From positions 1 to 5,052 of the forward strand of contig JAGAPI010000109.1 in the NCBI GenBank assembly GCA_017623335.1: 5,052 bases of DNA, in the 5' to 3' direction. The position numbers and the translations under genes are program-made. Positions 1-5,052 of the stretch are shown here, in pieces. The first letter of the stretch is position 1; each line of letters opens with the position of its first letter. The notes beneath the pieces were generated by a model. That model ran no database searches. It was not told where the DNA came from and worked only from the letters and a program-made list of their open reading frames with translations. Origin of the DNA: Prevotella sp. (GTDB lineage Bacteria; Bacteroidota; Bacteroidia; Bacteroidales; Bacteroidaceae).

Positions 1-917
1 CCCATCATCACCGGCATGACAAGACTTACCACCGACAGACTGCGTGTGACCTGCAGAAGCAATGCCGTGCCCACAAGCAGCAGACCGGCAATGACCTCGC
101 TCTTCAGTTCGGCATCGGCAAACACTATGCGCTGCGCAATAACCGAAAGAAGGAATCCCGTGGCGAGCATTGAGAAAAACTCGATGCTGTGGATAACGGA
201 AAACACCATTCCCACCACTGCGGCAAAGAGCAACAGAGTGACAGACAACAACCATCCCTGCGGCAGGAAAAAGCGGTCGAGCCCGAACACCGGCACATTG
301 TCGTCGGGAGCACGGAACGGAAAAGATACTGTAAGAATCAGCATCATTGCCACAACAAGACAAACTATGGCAAGCAGCAAAACACCCTGAAAACATCCGA
401 ACATCCCCGCAATGACACCGGCTATGGGACCAAGCGACAGTCCGAAGCGATAAAACCACGACATACAGTAATTTGCCTCAGTGCGGTTGTACGACTCGCA
501 AACGTCAATTACCAATATTCCGCTAAGCACCATCTGCGCCATACCGAACACCGCACCAAAGGCAAGGCGCAATGCGGCAATAATCCACAATGGCACCTGC
601 ATCTTCTCTGACATTATATAATAATGTGCTGCCAAAATGATGACAGCCGCGATGACGCTCACCACACACACGTTGTTGCGCCTGTAGCGCTGCGTGAGAA
701 AGTTGCAAAAACCTCCCGACAGCCATATTCCGCCACCGAAACAAAACAACGACAGAGCGGTTTGCCAAGTTGACATGCCCTGATTGCCGATAAGCCACAA
801 AGGCAATGCCGGCACAAACGAATAGAGTGCCACAGACATAAACAGATATGCCAAAGCCAGGCACCAGAAATTCTTATGCCAAAGGCGGATATGCACCGGT
901 GTATTTTGCGTGTTCAT
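1..917 (-). CDS. MFS transporter, N-terminal 305 residues (3' end cut by window edge)
   Basis: Reading leftwards from the ATG at 917-915, the frame stays open to the window edge, giving 305 residues of a protein that in this family is usually about 400. The product is an integral inner-membrane protein. Hydrophobic segments occur near residues 17-43, 53-70, 83-102, 108-137, 156-175, 178-199, 222-242, 247-266 and 275-291, which fits the first nine or so helices of a 12-helix major facilitator. The cytoplasmic loop after helix 2 (residues 67-81, ending FLTQRYRRN) is a degenerate version of the MFS motif A, keeping the basic cluster but not the usual GxxxDRxGRR form. After helix 4 a polar stretch (NRTEANY, 144-150) leads into RFGLSLGP (157-164), which resembles the conserved helix-5 region of these transporters. 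The start codon overlaps the panB stop (TGATG), which supports this start and suggests translational coupling. The substrate cannot be read from the sequence. Export of a metabolite is possible, but a pantothenate-related role is only a guess from the operon. Confidence 0.9.
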   Translation of the reverse strand, partial: MNTQNTPVHIRLWHKNFWCLALAYLFMSVALYSFVPALPLWLIGNQGMSTWQTALSLFCFGGGIWLSGGFCNFLTQRYRRNNVCVVSVIAAVIILAAHYYIMSEKMQVPLWIIAALRLAFGAVFGMAQMVLSGILVIDVCESYNRTEANYCMSWFYRFGLSLGPIAGVIAGMFGCFQGVLLLAIVCLVVAMMLILTVSFPFRAPDDNVPVFGLDRFFLPQGWLLSVTLLLFAAVVGMVFSVIHSIEFFSMLATGFLLSVIAQRIVFADAELKSEVIAGLLLVGTALLLQVTRSLSVVSLVMPVMM

Positions 918-1738
918 CAATAACTTTCTGACTGATTGGGAAAATCACCGTTCTTAACATCGCTCACATAATGCCCCACGGCATCAGTGATAACAGTGTT
1001 GAGATCGGCATAACGGCGCAGGAATTTCGGCGAGAATCCGCTCGTCATTCCCAACATGTCAGCAACCACAAGCACCTGCCCGTCGGTGGCATTGCCGGCA
1101 CCTATGCCTATTGTCGGAATACTTATGCGCCTTGTCACCTCGGCAGCAAGCGCGGCAGGCACCTTCTCAAGCACAAGGGCAAAACATCCCCACTCTGCCA
1201 GCAGTTCGGCATCGCGGATAAGTTTCTCTGCCTCGGCCTCCTCCTTTGCCCTCACGGCGTATGTTCCAAACTTGTTGATGCTCTGCGGGGTAAGTCCCAA
1301 ATGTCCCATCACAGGTATTCCCGCATCAAGAATGCGCCTCACGGTGTGTTCAATCTCTTCGCCGCCTTCCAGCTTTAGCGCATCGCAACCACTCTCCTTC
1401 ATAATTTGAATGGCGTTTTTCACACCACTGATGCTGTCTGCCTGATAACTGCCAAAAGGCATGTCGCACACCACAAGAGCGCGGTTGACAGCCTTCACCA
1501 CCGACTGTGCGTGATAAATCATCTGCTCCACTGTGATAGGCAGTGTGGTCATGTTGCCTGCCATTACGTTTGATGCCGAATCGCCCACGAGAATACAGTC
1601 TACGCCAGCCTTGTCGACAATGCCAGCCATAGTAAAGTCGTATGATGTGAGCATGCTTATCTTTTCTCCCCTGCGCTTCATCTCCATGAGACGCTGAGTG
1701 GTGACCTTACGGTTGTCACTAACCAAATATCCTGCCAT
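917..1738 (-). CDS. panB: 3-methyl-2-oxobutanoate hydroxymethyltransferase (ketopantoate hydroxymethyltransferase)
   Basis: A 273-residue cytoplasmic enzyme that transfers a hydroxymethyl group from 5,10-methylene-tetrahydrofolate to 2-oxoisovalerate, making ketopantoate, the first committed step of pantothenate and CoA synthesis. The family hallmarks are all visible. LTSYDFTMA (30-38) is followed by the metal/substrate site VGDS with D53. CDMPFGSY carries D92. KLEGG supplies K122 and E124. GHLGLTPQS lies at 145-153, LEKVPA holds the proposed catalytic E191, and IPTIGIGAG sits at 207-215. These match D45, D84, K112, E114 and E181 of the E. coli enzyme. Length is slightly above the 264 residues of E. 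coli because of a short C-terminal tail, as in other Bacteroidales. The gene starts 16 bp after the HAD phosphatase and its stop overlaps the transporter start by one base, so it sits mid-operon. An AGGGA lies only one base before the ATG, too close to act as a normal ribosome-binding site. No key residue is missing. Confidence 0.98.
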   Translation of the reverse strand: MAGYLVSDNRKVTTQRLMEMKRRGEKISMLTSYDFTMAGIVDKAGVDCILVGDSASNVMAGNMTTLPITVEQMIYHAQSVVKAVNRALVVCDMPFGSYQADSISGVKNAIQIMKESGCDALKLEGGEEIEHTVRRILDAGIPVMGHLGLTPQSINKFGTYAVRAKEEAEAEKLIRDAELLAEWGCFALVLEKVPAALAAEVTRRISIPTIGIGAGNATDGQVLVVADMLGMTSGFSPKFLRRYADLNTVITDAVGHYVSDVKNGDFPNQSESY

Positions 1739-1754
1739 TTCCCTATTATATACC

Positions 1755-2375
1755 TTATATATTATTATAATCCGAAATCACTTCGTCGCAATACTGTGCA
1801 ATATCCTCTGCGGCATTTGTAGTGGCAAGTCCCACAACATACATGCCGGCAGCCCTGCCCGATTTAAGTCCGTTGAAGCTGTCCTCAAACACCACACAGT
1901 CATCAGCCTTTGCGCCAAAACGCGCTGCCGCCTTAAGATAGCAATCTGGATGAGGCTTGCTGTGCTCAAAGTCCTCGGAGGTGAGTATCTCATCGAACAT
2001 CTGCCTGAACTCCGGACAGCGCTCATACACAGTGTTCATCTTTTCCTTGTTGCTGCTTGTCACCACGGCTGTTTTCACGCCACGGCTTTTAAGCGATGAA
2101 ATAAAAGCCTCAAAGCCCGGCACATAGTCAAAACGCATATTACACTCAAACTTATTGAGACGCTCCACTATCTCGGCACGTCTGCTCTCAAGGGCACCGC
2201 TGAAATGGCGGTCGAAAATCTGCACGAGAGTCTGCCCCTTTATCTTATGTTCCAGTCCAGGCTCCTCGGGATGAAACTCCCTACACTGCTGTCCCCAGAA
2301 CTCAGTGTACTGCGGCTCTGTGTCGAACACCACACCGTCTAAATCAAACAGCGCCACCTTAAAATCTTTCTTCAT
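1755..2375 (-). CDS. HAD-superfamily phosphatase, beta-phosphoglucomutase/phosphatase-like subgroup
   Basis: A complete 206-residue soluble haloacid dehalogenase-fold hydrolase. Motif I is [11 protein letters not shown], with nucleophile D11 and acid/base D13. Motif II is VVTSS with T106, the motif III lysine is K140 in SKPHPDCY, and motif IV is FEDSFNG with E164 and D165 for Mg2+. Residues about 20-90 form the small alpha-helical cap typical of subfamily I, and DSFNGLKSG plus KPHPD place it with the beta-phosphoglucomutase, sugar-phosphate phosphatase and phosphoglycolate phosphatase group. All catalytic residues are present, so it should be active. Substrates in this group are broad and cannot be assigned from sequence. 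It is the first gene of the leftward operon, with a perfect Bacteroidota promoter just upstream and a leader of only about 20 nt without a clear Shine-Dalgarno. Its position before panB hints at, but does not prove, a link to vitamin or cofactor metabolism. Confidence 0.93.
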   Translation of the reverse strand: MKKDFKVALFDLDGVVFDTEPQYTEFWGQQCREFHPEEPGLEHKIKGQTLVQIFDRHFSGALESRRAEIVERLNKFECNMRFDYVPGFEAFISSLKSRGVKTAVVTSSNKEKMNTVYERCPEFRQMFDEILTSEDFEHSKPHPDCYLKAAARFGAKADDCVVFEDSFNGLKSGRAAGMYVVGLATTNAAEDIAQYCDEVISDYNNI

Positions 2376-2403
2376 AAATCAATAAAAATTCTAAAATCGG
2401 GTG

Positions 2404-2435
2404 CAAAGGTACTATTTTTTTGCAAAATATTCAAA
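2404..2435 (-). promoter_or_regulatory. Bacteroidota promoter of the HAD-panB-MFS operon
   Basis: On the minus strand the -33 box TTTG (2435-2432) is followed by exactly 20 bp and the -7 box TACCTTTG (2411-2404), a perfect match to the Bacteroidota primary-sigma consensus TTTG-N19-21-TAnnTTTG. Transcription would begin near 2398, about 20 nt before the HAD start codon. No other promoter of this quality was noticed in the short HAD-panB spacer, so it probably serves all three genes. Confidence 0.8.
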
Positions 2436-2444
2436 TAATATTTG
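2432..2444. repeat. 13-bp perfect dyad joining the two -33 boxes
   Basis: CAAATAATATTTG is a perfect inverted repeat (arms CAAATA and TATTTG around one A) whose outer four bases on each side are the -33 boxes of the divergent promoters. An offset second inverted repeat, AAATATT (2425-2431) with AATATTT (2437-2443), overlaps it. The region is very A/T-rich, so a specific regulator site is unproven; the outer symmetry may simply follow from two facing TTTG boxes. Confidence 0.5.
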
Positions 2445-2472
2445 GTAAATCATCATATTTATTGTACTTTTG
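2441..2472 (+). promoter_or_regulatory. Bacteroidota promoter of the lipoprotein-rsmG transcript
   Basis: TTTG (2441-2444), a 20-bp spacer and TACTTTTG (2465-2472) match the Bacteroidota -33/-7 consensus perfectly. The expected start near 2477-2479 gives a 5' leader of about 45 nt before the lipoprotein ATG. It is the mirror image of the leftward promoter, with the two -33 boxes only 5 bp apart. Confidence 0.82.
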
Positions 2473-2509
2473 CGGAGGTAAACGAATAAAAATCAAATAA
2501 TAAACAAAA

Positions 2510-2514
2510 AAGGA
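2510..2514 (+). promoter_or_regulatory. Possible Shine-Dalgarno for the lipoprotein gene
   Basis: AAGGA lies 7 nt before the ATG at 2522 in an otherwise A-rich leader, a sensible spacing that supports this start codon. The better GGAGG at 2474-2478 falls at or before the predicted transcription start and over 40 nt from the ATG, so it cannot serve this gene. Confidence 0.4.
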
Positions 2515-2521
2515 TACAATT

Positions 2522-3319
2522 ATGAAACGTACATTATTAATATTAGGAATAGCAGCACTGCTTGCCGTGTCATGCTCGACATCAGTGGAAAATGAAAAGA
2601 TTGATTTTGCAACAGTTACGGCAGATAAGACATTCAAGCTCGACGAAAAGAGCGCCAACTCTCCTCAATCGGAAATAAAGCTCAGTGTGCTATATGTCAA
2701 GGGTGAAGGTCAGAAAGCTAAACTTATGAACGACACCATATCGCAGTGGCTGTTTAACATCAAAGGTGTGACGATGCAGCAGGTAGTTGACTCGTTTGTA
2801 AACATGCGCGGCAAGAATTATGTTGCCGACTTCAAAGAGTTATACAAAGCGGATAAAGCCAGCAATGCCACCCCAGGCGGATGGTATCAGGCACACTATG
2901 ACCTGAAAACCCGCACCGAACAGGATGCCGACACAATAATAAACTATGTGGCAGAGCAGGACACTTACGACGGTGGTGCCCACGGGCTGTTTATAAAGTC
3001 GGTGATGAACTTCAGCACAAAAACAGGCAAACTGGTAACTCTCGACAATGTGTTATTGCCGAGATATAAGACAAGGCTCAACGAGATTCTGCTTGAAAAG
3101 CTGCTGAAACAAACCCATTCAAAAGATATTGACGAGCTGAGGAGAAAGGGGTATCTGTACAGCATGGATATGTGCCCCTCGCAGTTCTATCTCATTAACT
3201 CAAAAGGCATAACATTCATTTACAACCAGTATGAGATTGCGCCTTACGCCGTTGGCATAACTGAGCTGAAACTCACATGGGATGAACTGAAAGACGTGGC
3301 AAAGACCCCAAAAGACTGA
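2522..3319 (+). CDS. Lipoprotein with DUF4163/DUF3298 (RsiV/PdaC-like) domains
   Basis: A 265-residue exported lipoprotein. The N-terminus has K2-R3, a hydrophobic core (4-16) and a lipobox AVSC with the lipidated cysteine at C18, followed by STSVENE. The acidic residues shortly after the cysteine may bear on surface export but do not fit the known signal well. The mature part has an N-terminal alpha/beta region of DUF4163 type (about 50-145). It is followed by the DUF3298 signature YDGGAHG (149-155), a strand with the TKTGKLVTLDNVL pattern (166-178), and the C-terminal motif of a small residue-rich GITFIYNQYEIAPYAVG (229-245). The same pair of domains occurs in the lysozyme-sensing anti-sigma factor RsiV and beside the catalytic domain of the deacetylase PdaC, but no catalytic or cytoplasmic domain is attached here. 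It therefore probably binds a ligand in the envelope; the ligand is unknown. It is first in a transcript with rsmG, 10 bp downstream. Confidence 0.86.
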   Translation: MKRTLLILGIAALLAVSCSTSVENEKIDFATVTADKTFKLDEKSANSPQSEIKLSVLYVKGEGQKAKLMNDTISQWLFNIKGVTMQQVVDSFVNMRGKNYVADFKELYKADKASNATPGGWYQAHYDLKTRTEQDADTIINYVAEQDTYDGGAHGLFIKSVMNFSTKTGKLVTLDNVLLPRYKTRLNEILLEKLLKQTHSKDIDELRRKGYLYSMDMCPSQFYLINSKGITFIYNQYEIAPYAVGITELKLTWDELKDVAKTPKD

Positions 3320-3329
3320 AACGACAATT

Positions 3330-3950
3330 ATGGAGACTATAAAGAAATATTTTAAAAATCTTACTGAGGAACAGACAAAACAGTTGGAGAGACTCAACGA
3401 ACTGTATCACGACTGGAACTCAAAAATCAACGTGATTTCGCGAAAGGATATCGACAACCTGTATCTGCATCATGTGATGCACTCAATGGCTATAGCCAAG
3501 GCTGTAAACTTTCGCCCGGGAACAAAGATTCTCGATTTCGGCACCGGCGGCGGTTTCCCCGGAGTGCCATTGTCGATACTTTTTCCTGAATGCACATTTA
3601 AGCTCATCGACGGTACGGGCAAGAAAATCCACGTGGCTACGGAGGTTGCAAATGCCATAGGACTGAAGAACTGCCATCCAGAGCATTTTCGCGGCGAAGA
3701 TGAGAAAGGGCAATACGACTTTGTGGTGAGCCGTGCAGTGATGCCGCTGCCCGATCTCGTGAAGATTGTGAAAAAGAACATTTCAAAACGCCAGCAAAAT
3801 GCCCTGCCCAATGGAGTGATTTGTTTGAAAGGAGGCGACCTGCAGGCTGAGATAAAGCCGTTTAAGAATGTAGTGGAGCTTACCGAACTGTCAACATTCT
3901 TCGATGAGGAGTGGTTTAAGGAGAAGTATATTATTTATTTGCAAGTGTGA
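3330..3950 (+). CDS. rsmG: 16S rRNA (guanine-N7)-methyltransferase RsmG
   Basis: A complete 206-residue SAM-dependent methyltransferase that makes 7-methylguanosine at the position equivalent to G527 in the 530 loop of 16S rRNA; its loss is known to give low-level streptomycin resistance in several bacteria. The N-terminal helices include the family pattern WNSKINVISRKD (29-40) and YLHHVMHS (45-52). The SAM-binding motif is ILDFGTGGGFPGVPLS (67-82), followed by LIDGTGKK (92-99) in place of the commoner LVDSxxKR. YDFVVSRAVMPL fits the usual SRA motif. The length is normal and nothing is missing. It lies 10 bp after the lipoprotein gene with no intervening promoter, so the two are likely co-transcribed. 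Downstream, the repeat/hairpin element at 3955-3997 may end the transcript or limit read-through into the hydrolase gene. Confidence 0.97.
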   Translation: METIKKYFKNLTEEQTKQLERLNELYHDWNSKINVISRKDIDNLYLHHVMHSMAIAKAVNFRPGTKILDFGTGGGFPGVPLSILFPECTFKLIDGTGKKIHVATEVANAIGLKNCHPEHFRGEDEKGQYDFVVSRAVMPLPDLVKIVKKNISKRQQNALPNGVICLKGGDLQAEIKPFKNVVELTELSTFFDEEWFKEKYIIYLQV

Positions 3951-3954
3951 TTGG

Positions 3955-3983
3955 CATTCTGACGGGTCCGACCTGTCAGAATG
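3955..3983 (+). promoter_or_regulatory. 13-bp hairpin competing with the downstream terminator stem
   Basis: CATTCTGACGGGT (3955-3967) pairs with ACCTGTCAGAATG (3971-3983), giving a 13-bp stem with a single G-U pair and the loop CCG. It starts 5 nt after the rsmG stop. Its strands contain the whole left arm, and the first base of the right arm, of the terminator stem at 3966-3990, so the two folds exclude one another. This is the geometry of an antiterminator/terminator pair. No ligand, leader peptide or protein site is evident, so regulation is an inference. Confidence 0.5.
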
Positions 3984-3993
3984 GTCGGACTGT
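3958..3993 (+). repeat. Four tandem 9-bp TCNGA units
   Basis: Four consecutive 9-bp units read TCTGACGGG, TCCGACCTG, TCAGAATGG and TCGGACTGT, with consensus TCNGA(C/A) plus three variable bases. The core TCNGA is its own reverse complement apart from the middle base, which is T, C, A and G in turn. Units 1 and 3 (T/A) and units 2 and 4 (C/G) are therefore complementary pairs, which generates the competing hairpins. I recall similar TCNGAC-type spacer repeats in other Bacteroidales genomes, but that is memory and not checked. Confidence 0.6.
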
Positions 3994-3997
3994 TTTT
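3966..3997 (+). terminator. Probable intrinsic terminator or attenuator after rsmG
   Basis: GTCCGACC (3966-3973) pairs perfectly with GGTCGGAC (3983-3990), an 8-bp G/C-rich stem with a 9-nt loop, followed by TG and five Ts (3993-3997). The T-tract is short and offset by two bases, so termination may be partial. The hydrolase ATG is only 23 bp further on and no consensus promoter follows, which argues for regulated or leaky read-through instead of a hard stop. Confidence 0.6.
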
Positions 3998-4020
3998 CCC
4001 AACAAATAAAAAGAAGAAAA

Positions 4021-4671
4021 ATGCTTGACATAAAACGATTTGAGGTAAATCCCTTTCAAGAAAACTGCTACATTGTGAGCGATGACAGCAAGGAGTGCGT
4101 GATAATAGACTGTGGAGCCTTCTATGACTCCGAGCGTGAGGCTATAAGAAGTTATATCACCTCCAACGGGCTTGTGCCAAAGCATCTACTCTGCACCCAC
4201 GCCCATATCGACCATTGTATCGGAAACAACACCATATATGAGAGATTCGGGCTGAAGCCTGAGTTGCATGGGTGCGATGAGCGTCTTATGGGAATGCTTC
4301 CCCAGCAGGCGGAAATGCTGATGCAATACACTCTCGACTTCGACATGCCGCCTGTGGGCAGGTATCTCACCGACAATGATGTCATTGAGTTTGGCTGTCA
4401 CAGTTTGAGTATTATACATACTCCAGGACACACTCCAGGCGGTGTGGTATATTACTGCAAGGAGGAGAATATAGCATTTTCTGGTGACACGCTTTTCCGT
4501 ATGAGCATTGGGCGCACCGACTTTTATCTCGGTGACTTCAACGCCATGCAAGAATCACTTAAAACATTGCTCACCACTCTGCCCGACAATACCACAGTTT
4601 ATTGCGGTCATGGTCCTCAAACATCCATCGGTGATGAGAAAGCAATGAATCCGTATTACGAAAGACGCTAA
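4021..4671 (+). CDS. Metallo-beta-lactamase-fold hydrolase, glyoxalase II-like (YcbL-type)
   Basis: A 216-residue cytoplasmic zinc hydrolase. The HxHxDH site is THAHIDH, with H60, H62, D64 and H65. Further metal ligands are H137 in HTPGHTPGG, D156 in FSGDTLF and H197 in YCGHGP. SIGRTDF (162-168) after SGDTLF is characteristic of the short glyoxalase II-like group that lacks the C-terminal glutathione-binding domain of true glyoxalase II. Likely reactions are hydrolysis of an S-acyl thioester or a related bond; the substrate is not fixed by sequence. I chose the ATG at 4021 because family members begin with this MLDIKRFEVNPFQENCY-like strand and because an A-rich leader precedes it. An upstream in-frame ATG at 3904 would lie inside rsmG and read through the repeat element. 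The gene follows rsmG by 70 bp with a possible attenuator between them, and ends before a bidirectional terminator. Confidence 0.93.
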   Translation: MLDIKRFEVNPFQENCYIVSDDSKECVIIDCGAFYDSEREAIRSYITSNGLVPKHLLCTHAHIDHCIGNNTIYERFGLKPELHGCDERLMGMLPQQAEMLMQYTLDFDMPPVGRYLTDNDVIEFGCHSLSIIHTPGHTPGGVVYYCKEENIAFSGDTLFRMSIGRTDFYLGDFNAMQESLKTLLTTLPDNTTVYCGHGPQTSIGDEKAMNPYYERR

Positions 4672-4730
4672 TACAAGTATCTTACGATAAACGGCAAAGC
4701 AAGTGTTACTTCCTTACAATGTATTAATAT

Positions 4731-4767
4731 AAAAAAACCGCAGGGCAAACACCCTGCGGATTTTTTT
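4731..4767. terminator. Bidirectional intrinsic terminator between convergent genes
   Basis: A perfect 8-bp stem, CCGCAGGG (4738-4745) with CCCTGCGG (4752-4759), has a 6-nt loop. It is flanked by seven As (4731-4737) on the left and seven Ts (4761-4767) on the right, so it works as a terminator in both directions: for the hydrolase gene on the plus strand and the GAPDH gene on the minus strand. The 59 bp between the hydrolase stop and this element show nothing else. Confidence 0.93.
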
Positions 4768-4784
4768 AAGATGTTGACGGATAA

Positions 4785-5052
<268 letters not shown>

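Noticed and set aside
16..611. Plus-strand open frames of 124 and 140 codons (16-390 and 189-611)
   Set aside because: They lie antisense to the transporter gene, overlap each other, are rich in His/Lys/Asn/Thr with no recognisable domain, and are explained by the codon bias of the membrane protein on the other strand.
523..864. Minus-strand 113-codon frame that might suggest a separate gene or a frameshifted transporter
   Set aside because: The continuous 305-codon transporter frame runs from 917 to the window edge without a stop and has the hydrophobic pattern; this frame is an out-of-register shadow of it. There is no frameshift.
971..1409. Two plus-strand open frames antisense to panB
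   Set aside because: panB is intact with all catalytic motifs. The antisense products have no recognisable family and are low-complexity Ser/Ala/His-rich.
1740..1758. TATATAATA-like sequence and AGGGA before panB as its own promoter and ribosome-binding site
   Set aside because: The spacer is only 16 bp, has no TTTG/TAnnTTTG pair, and AGGGA is one base from the ATG. Co-transcription with the HAD gene explains it better.
2474..2478. GGAGG as ribosome-binding site of the lipoprotein gene
   Set aside because: It is more than 40 nt from the ATG and falls at or before the expected transcription start.
3930..3950. Possible promoter for the hydrolase in the T/A-rich 3' end of rsmG (ATTTATTTG)
   Set aside because: It misses the TA of the TAnnTTTG box and has no well-placed upstream TTTG that I could find.
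3955..3990. An H-type pseudoknot formed by both stems together
   Set aside because: The order of arms is A-B-A'-B', but A' and B' abut (and share base 3983), leaving no linker to span the first stem. Mutually exclusive hairpins fit better.
3904..4020. N-terminal extension of the hydrolase from an ATG at 3904
   Set aside because: The extension overlaps the rsmG C-terminus, crosses the hairpin element and precedes the conserved N-terminal strand of the family, which starts at the 4021 Met. Kept only as a low-interest check.

Overview
The window looks like an ordinary chromosomal segment of a Bacteroidales bacterium, most likely Prevotella-like or Bacteroides-like. The evidence is two textbook Bacteroidota promoters (TTTG, 20 bp, TAnnTTTG), A/T-rich leaders with weak or no Shine-Dalgarno sequences, a PanB sequence of the Bacteroides/Prevotella type and a DUF3298-type lipoprotein. 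There are seven protein genes and no intergenic gap longer than about 150 bases. I see no tRNA or rRNA gene, CRISPR array, insertion sequence or phage gene.

Left half, minus strand: a compact operon transcribed leftwards, starting with a HAD-family phosphatase (2375 to 1755), then panB (1738 to 917, ketopantoate hydroxymethyltransferase, first committed step of pantothenate/CoA synthesis), then an MFS transporter (917 to beyond position 1). The HAD-panB gap is 16 bp. panB and the transporter overlap by one base in a TGATG stop/start, so the three are probably co-transcribed from one promoter at 2404-2435.

Right half, plus strand: a second promoter (2441-2472) lies back to back with the first. 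It drives a DUF3298-type lipoprotein (2522-3319) and, 10 bp downstream, rsmG (16S rRNA m7G methyltransferase, 3330-3950). A 70-bp spacer then leads to a glyoxalase II-like metallo-beta-lactamase-fold hydrolase (4021-4671). That spacer holds four tandem 9-bp TCNGA units that can fold into two mutually exclusive hairpins, one followed by a T-tract; this looks like an intrinsic terminator or attenuator. A strong bidirectional terminator (4731-4767) separates the hydrolase from the convergent 3' end of a glyceraldehyde-3-phosphate dehydrogenase gene (minus strand, cut by the right edge).

The genes themselves are recognisable housekeeping or widespread families. The non-routine content is in the short spacers: the exactly symmetric divergent promoter pair centred on 2438, and the TCNGA repeat/competing-hairpin element at 3955-3997. 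I see no evidence of a new defence, mobile or biosynthetic system here.
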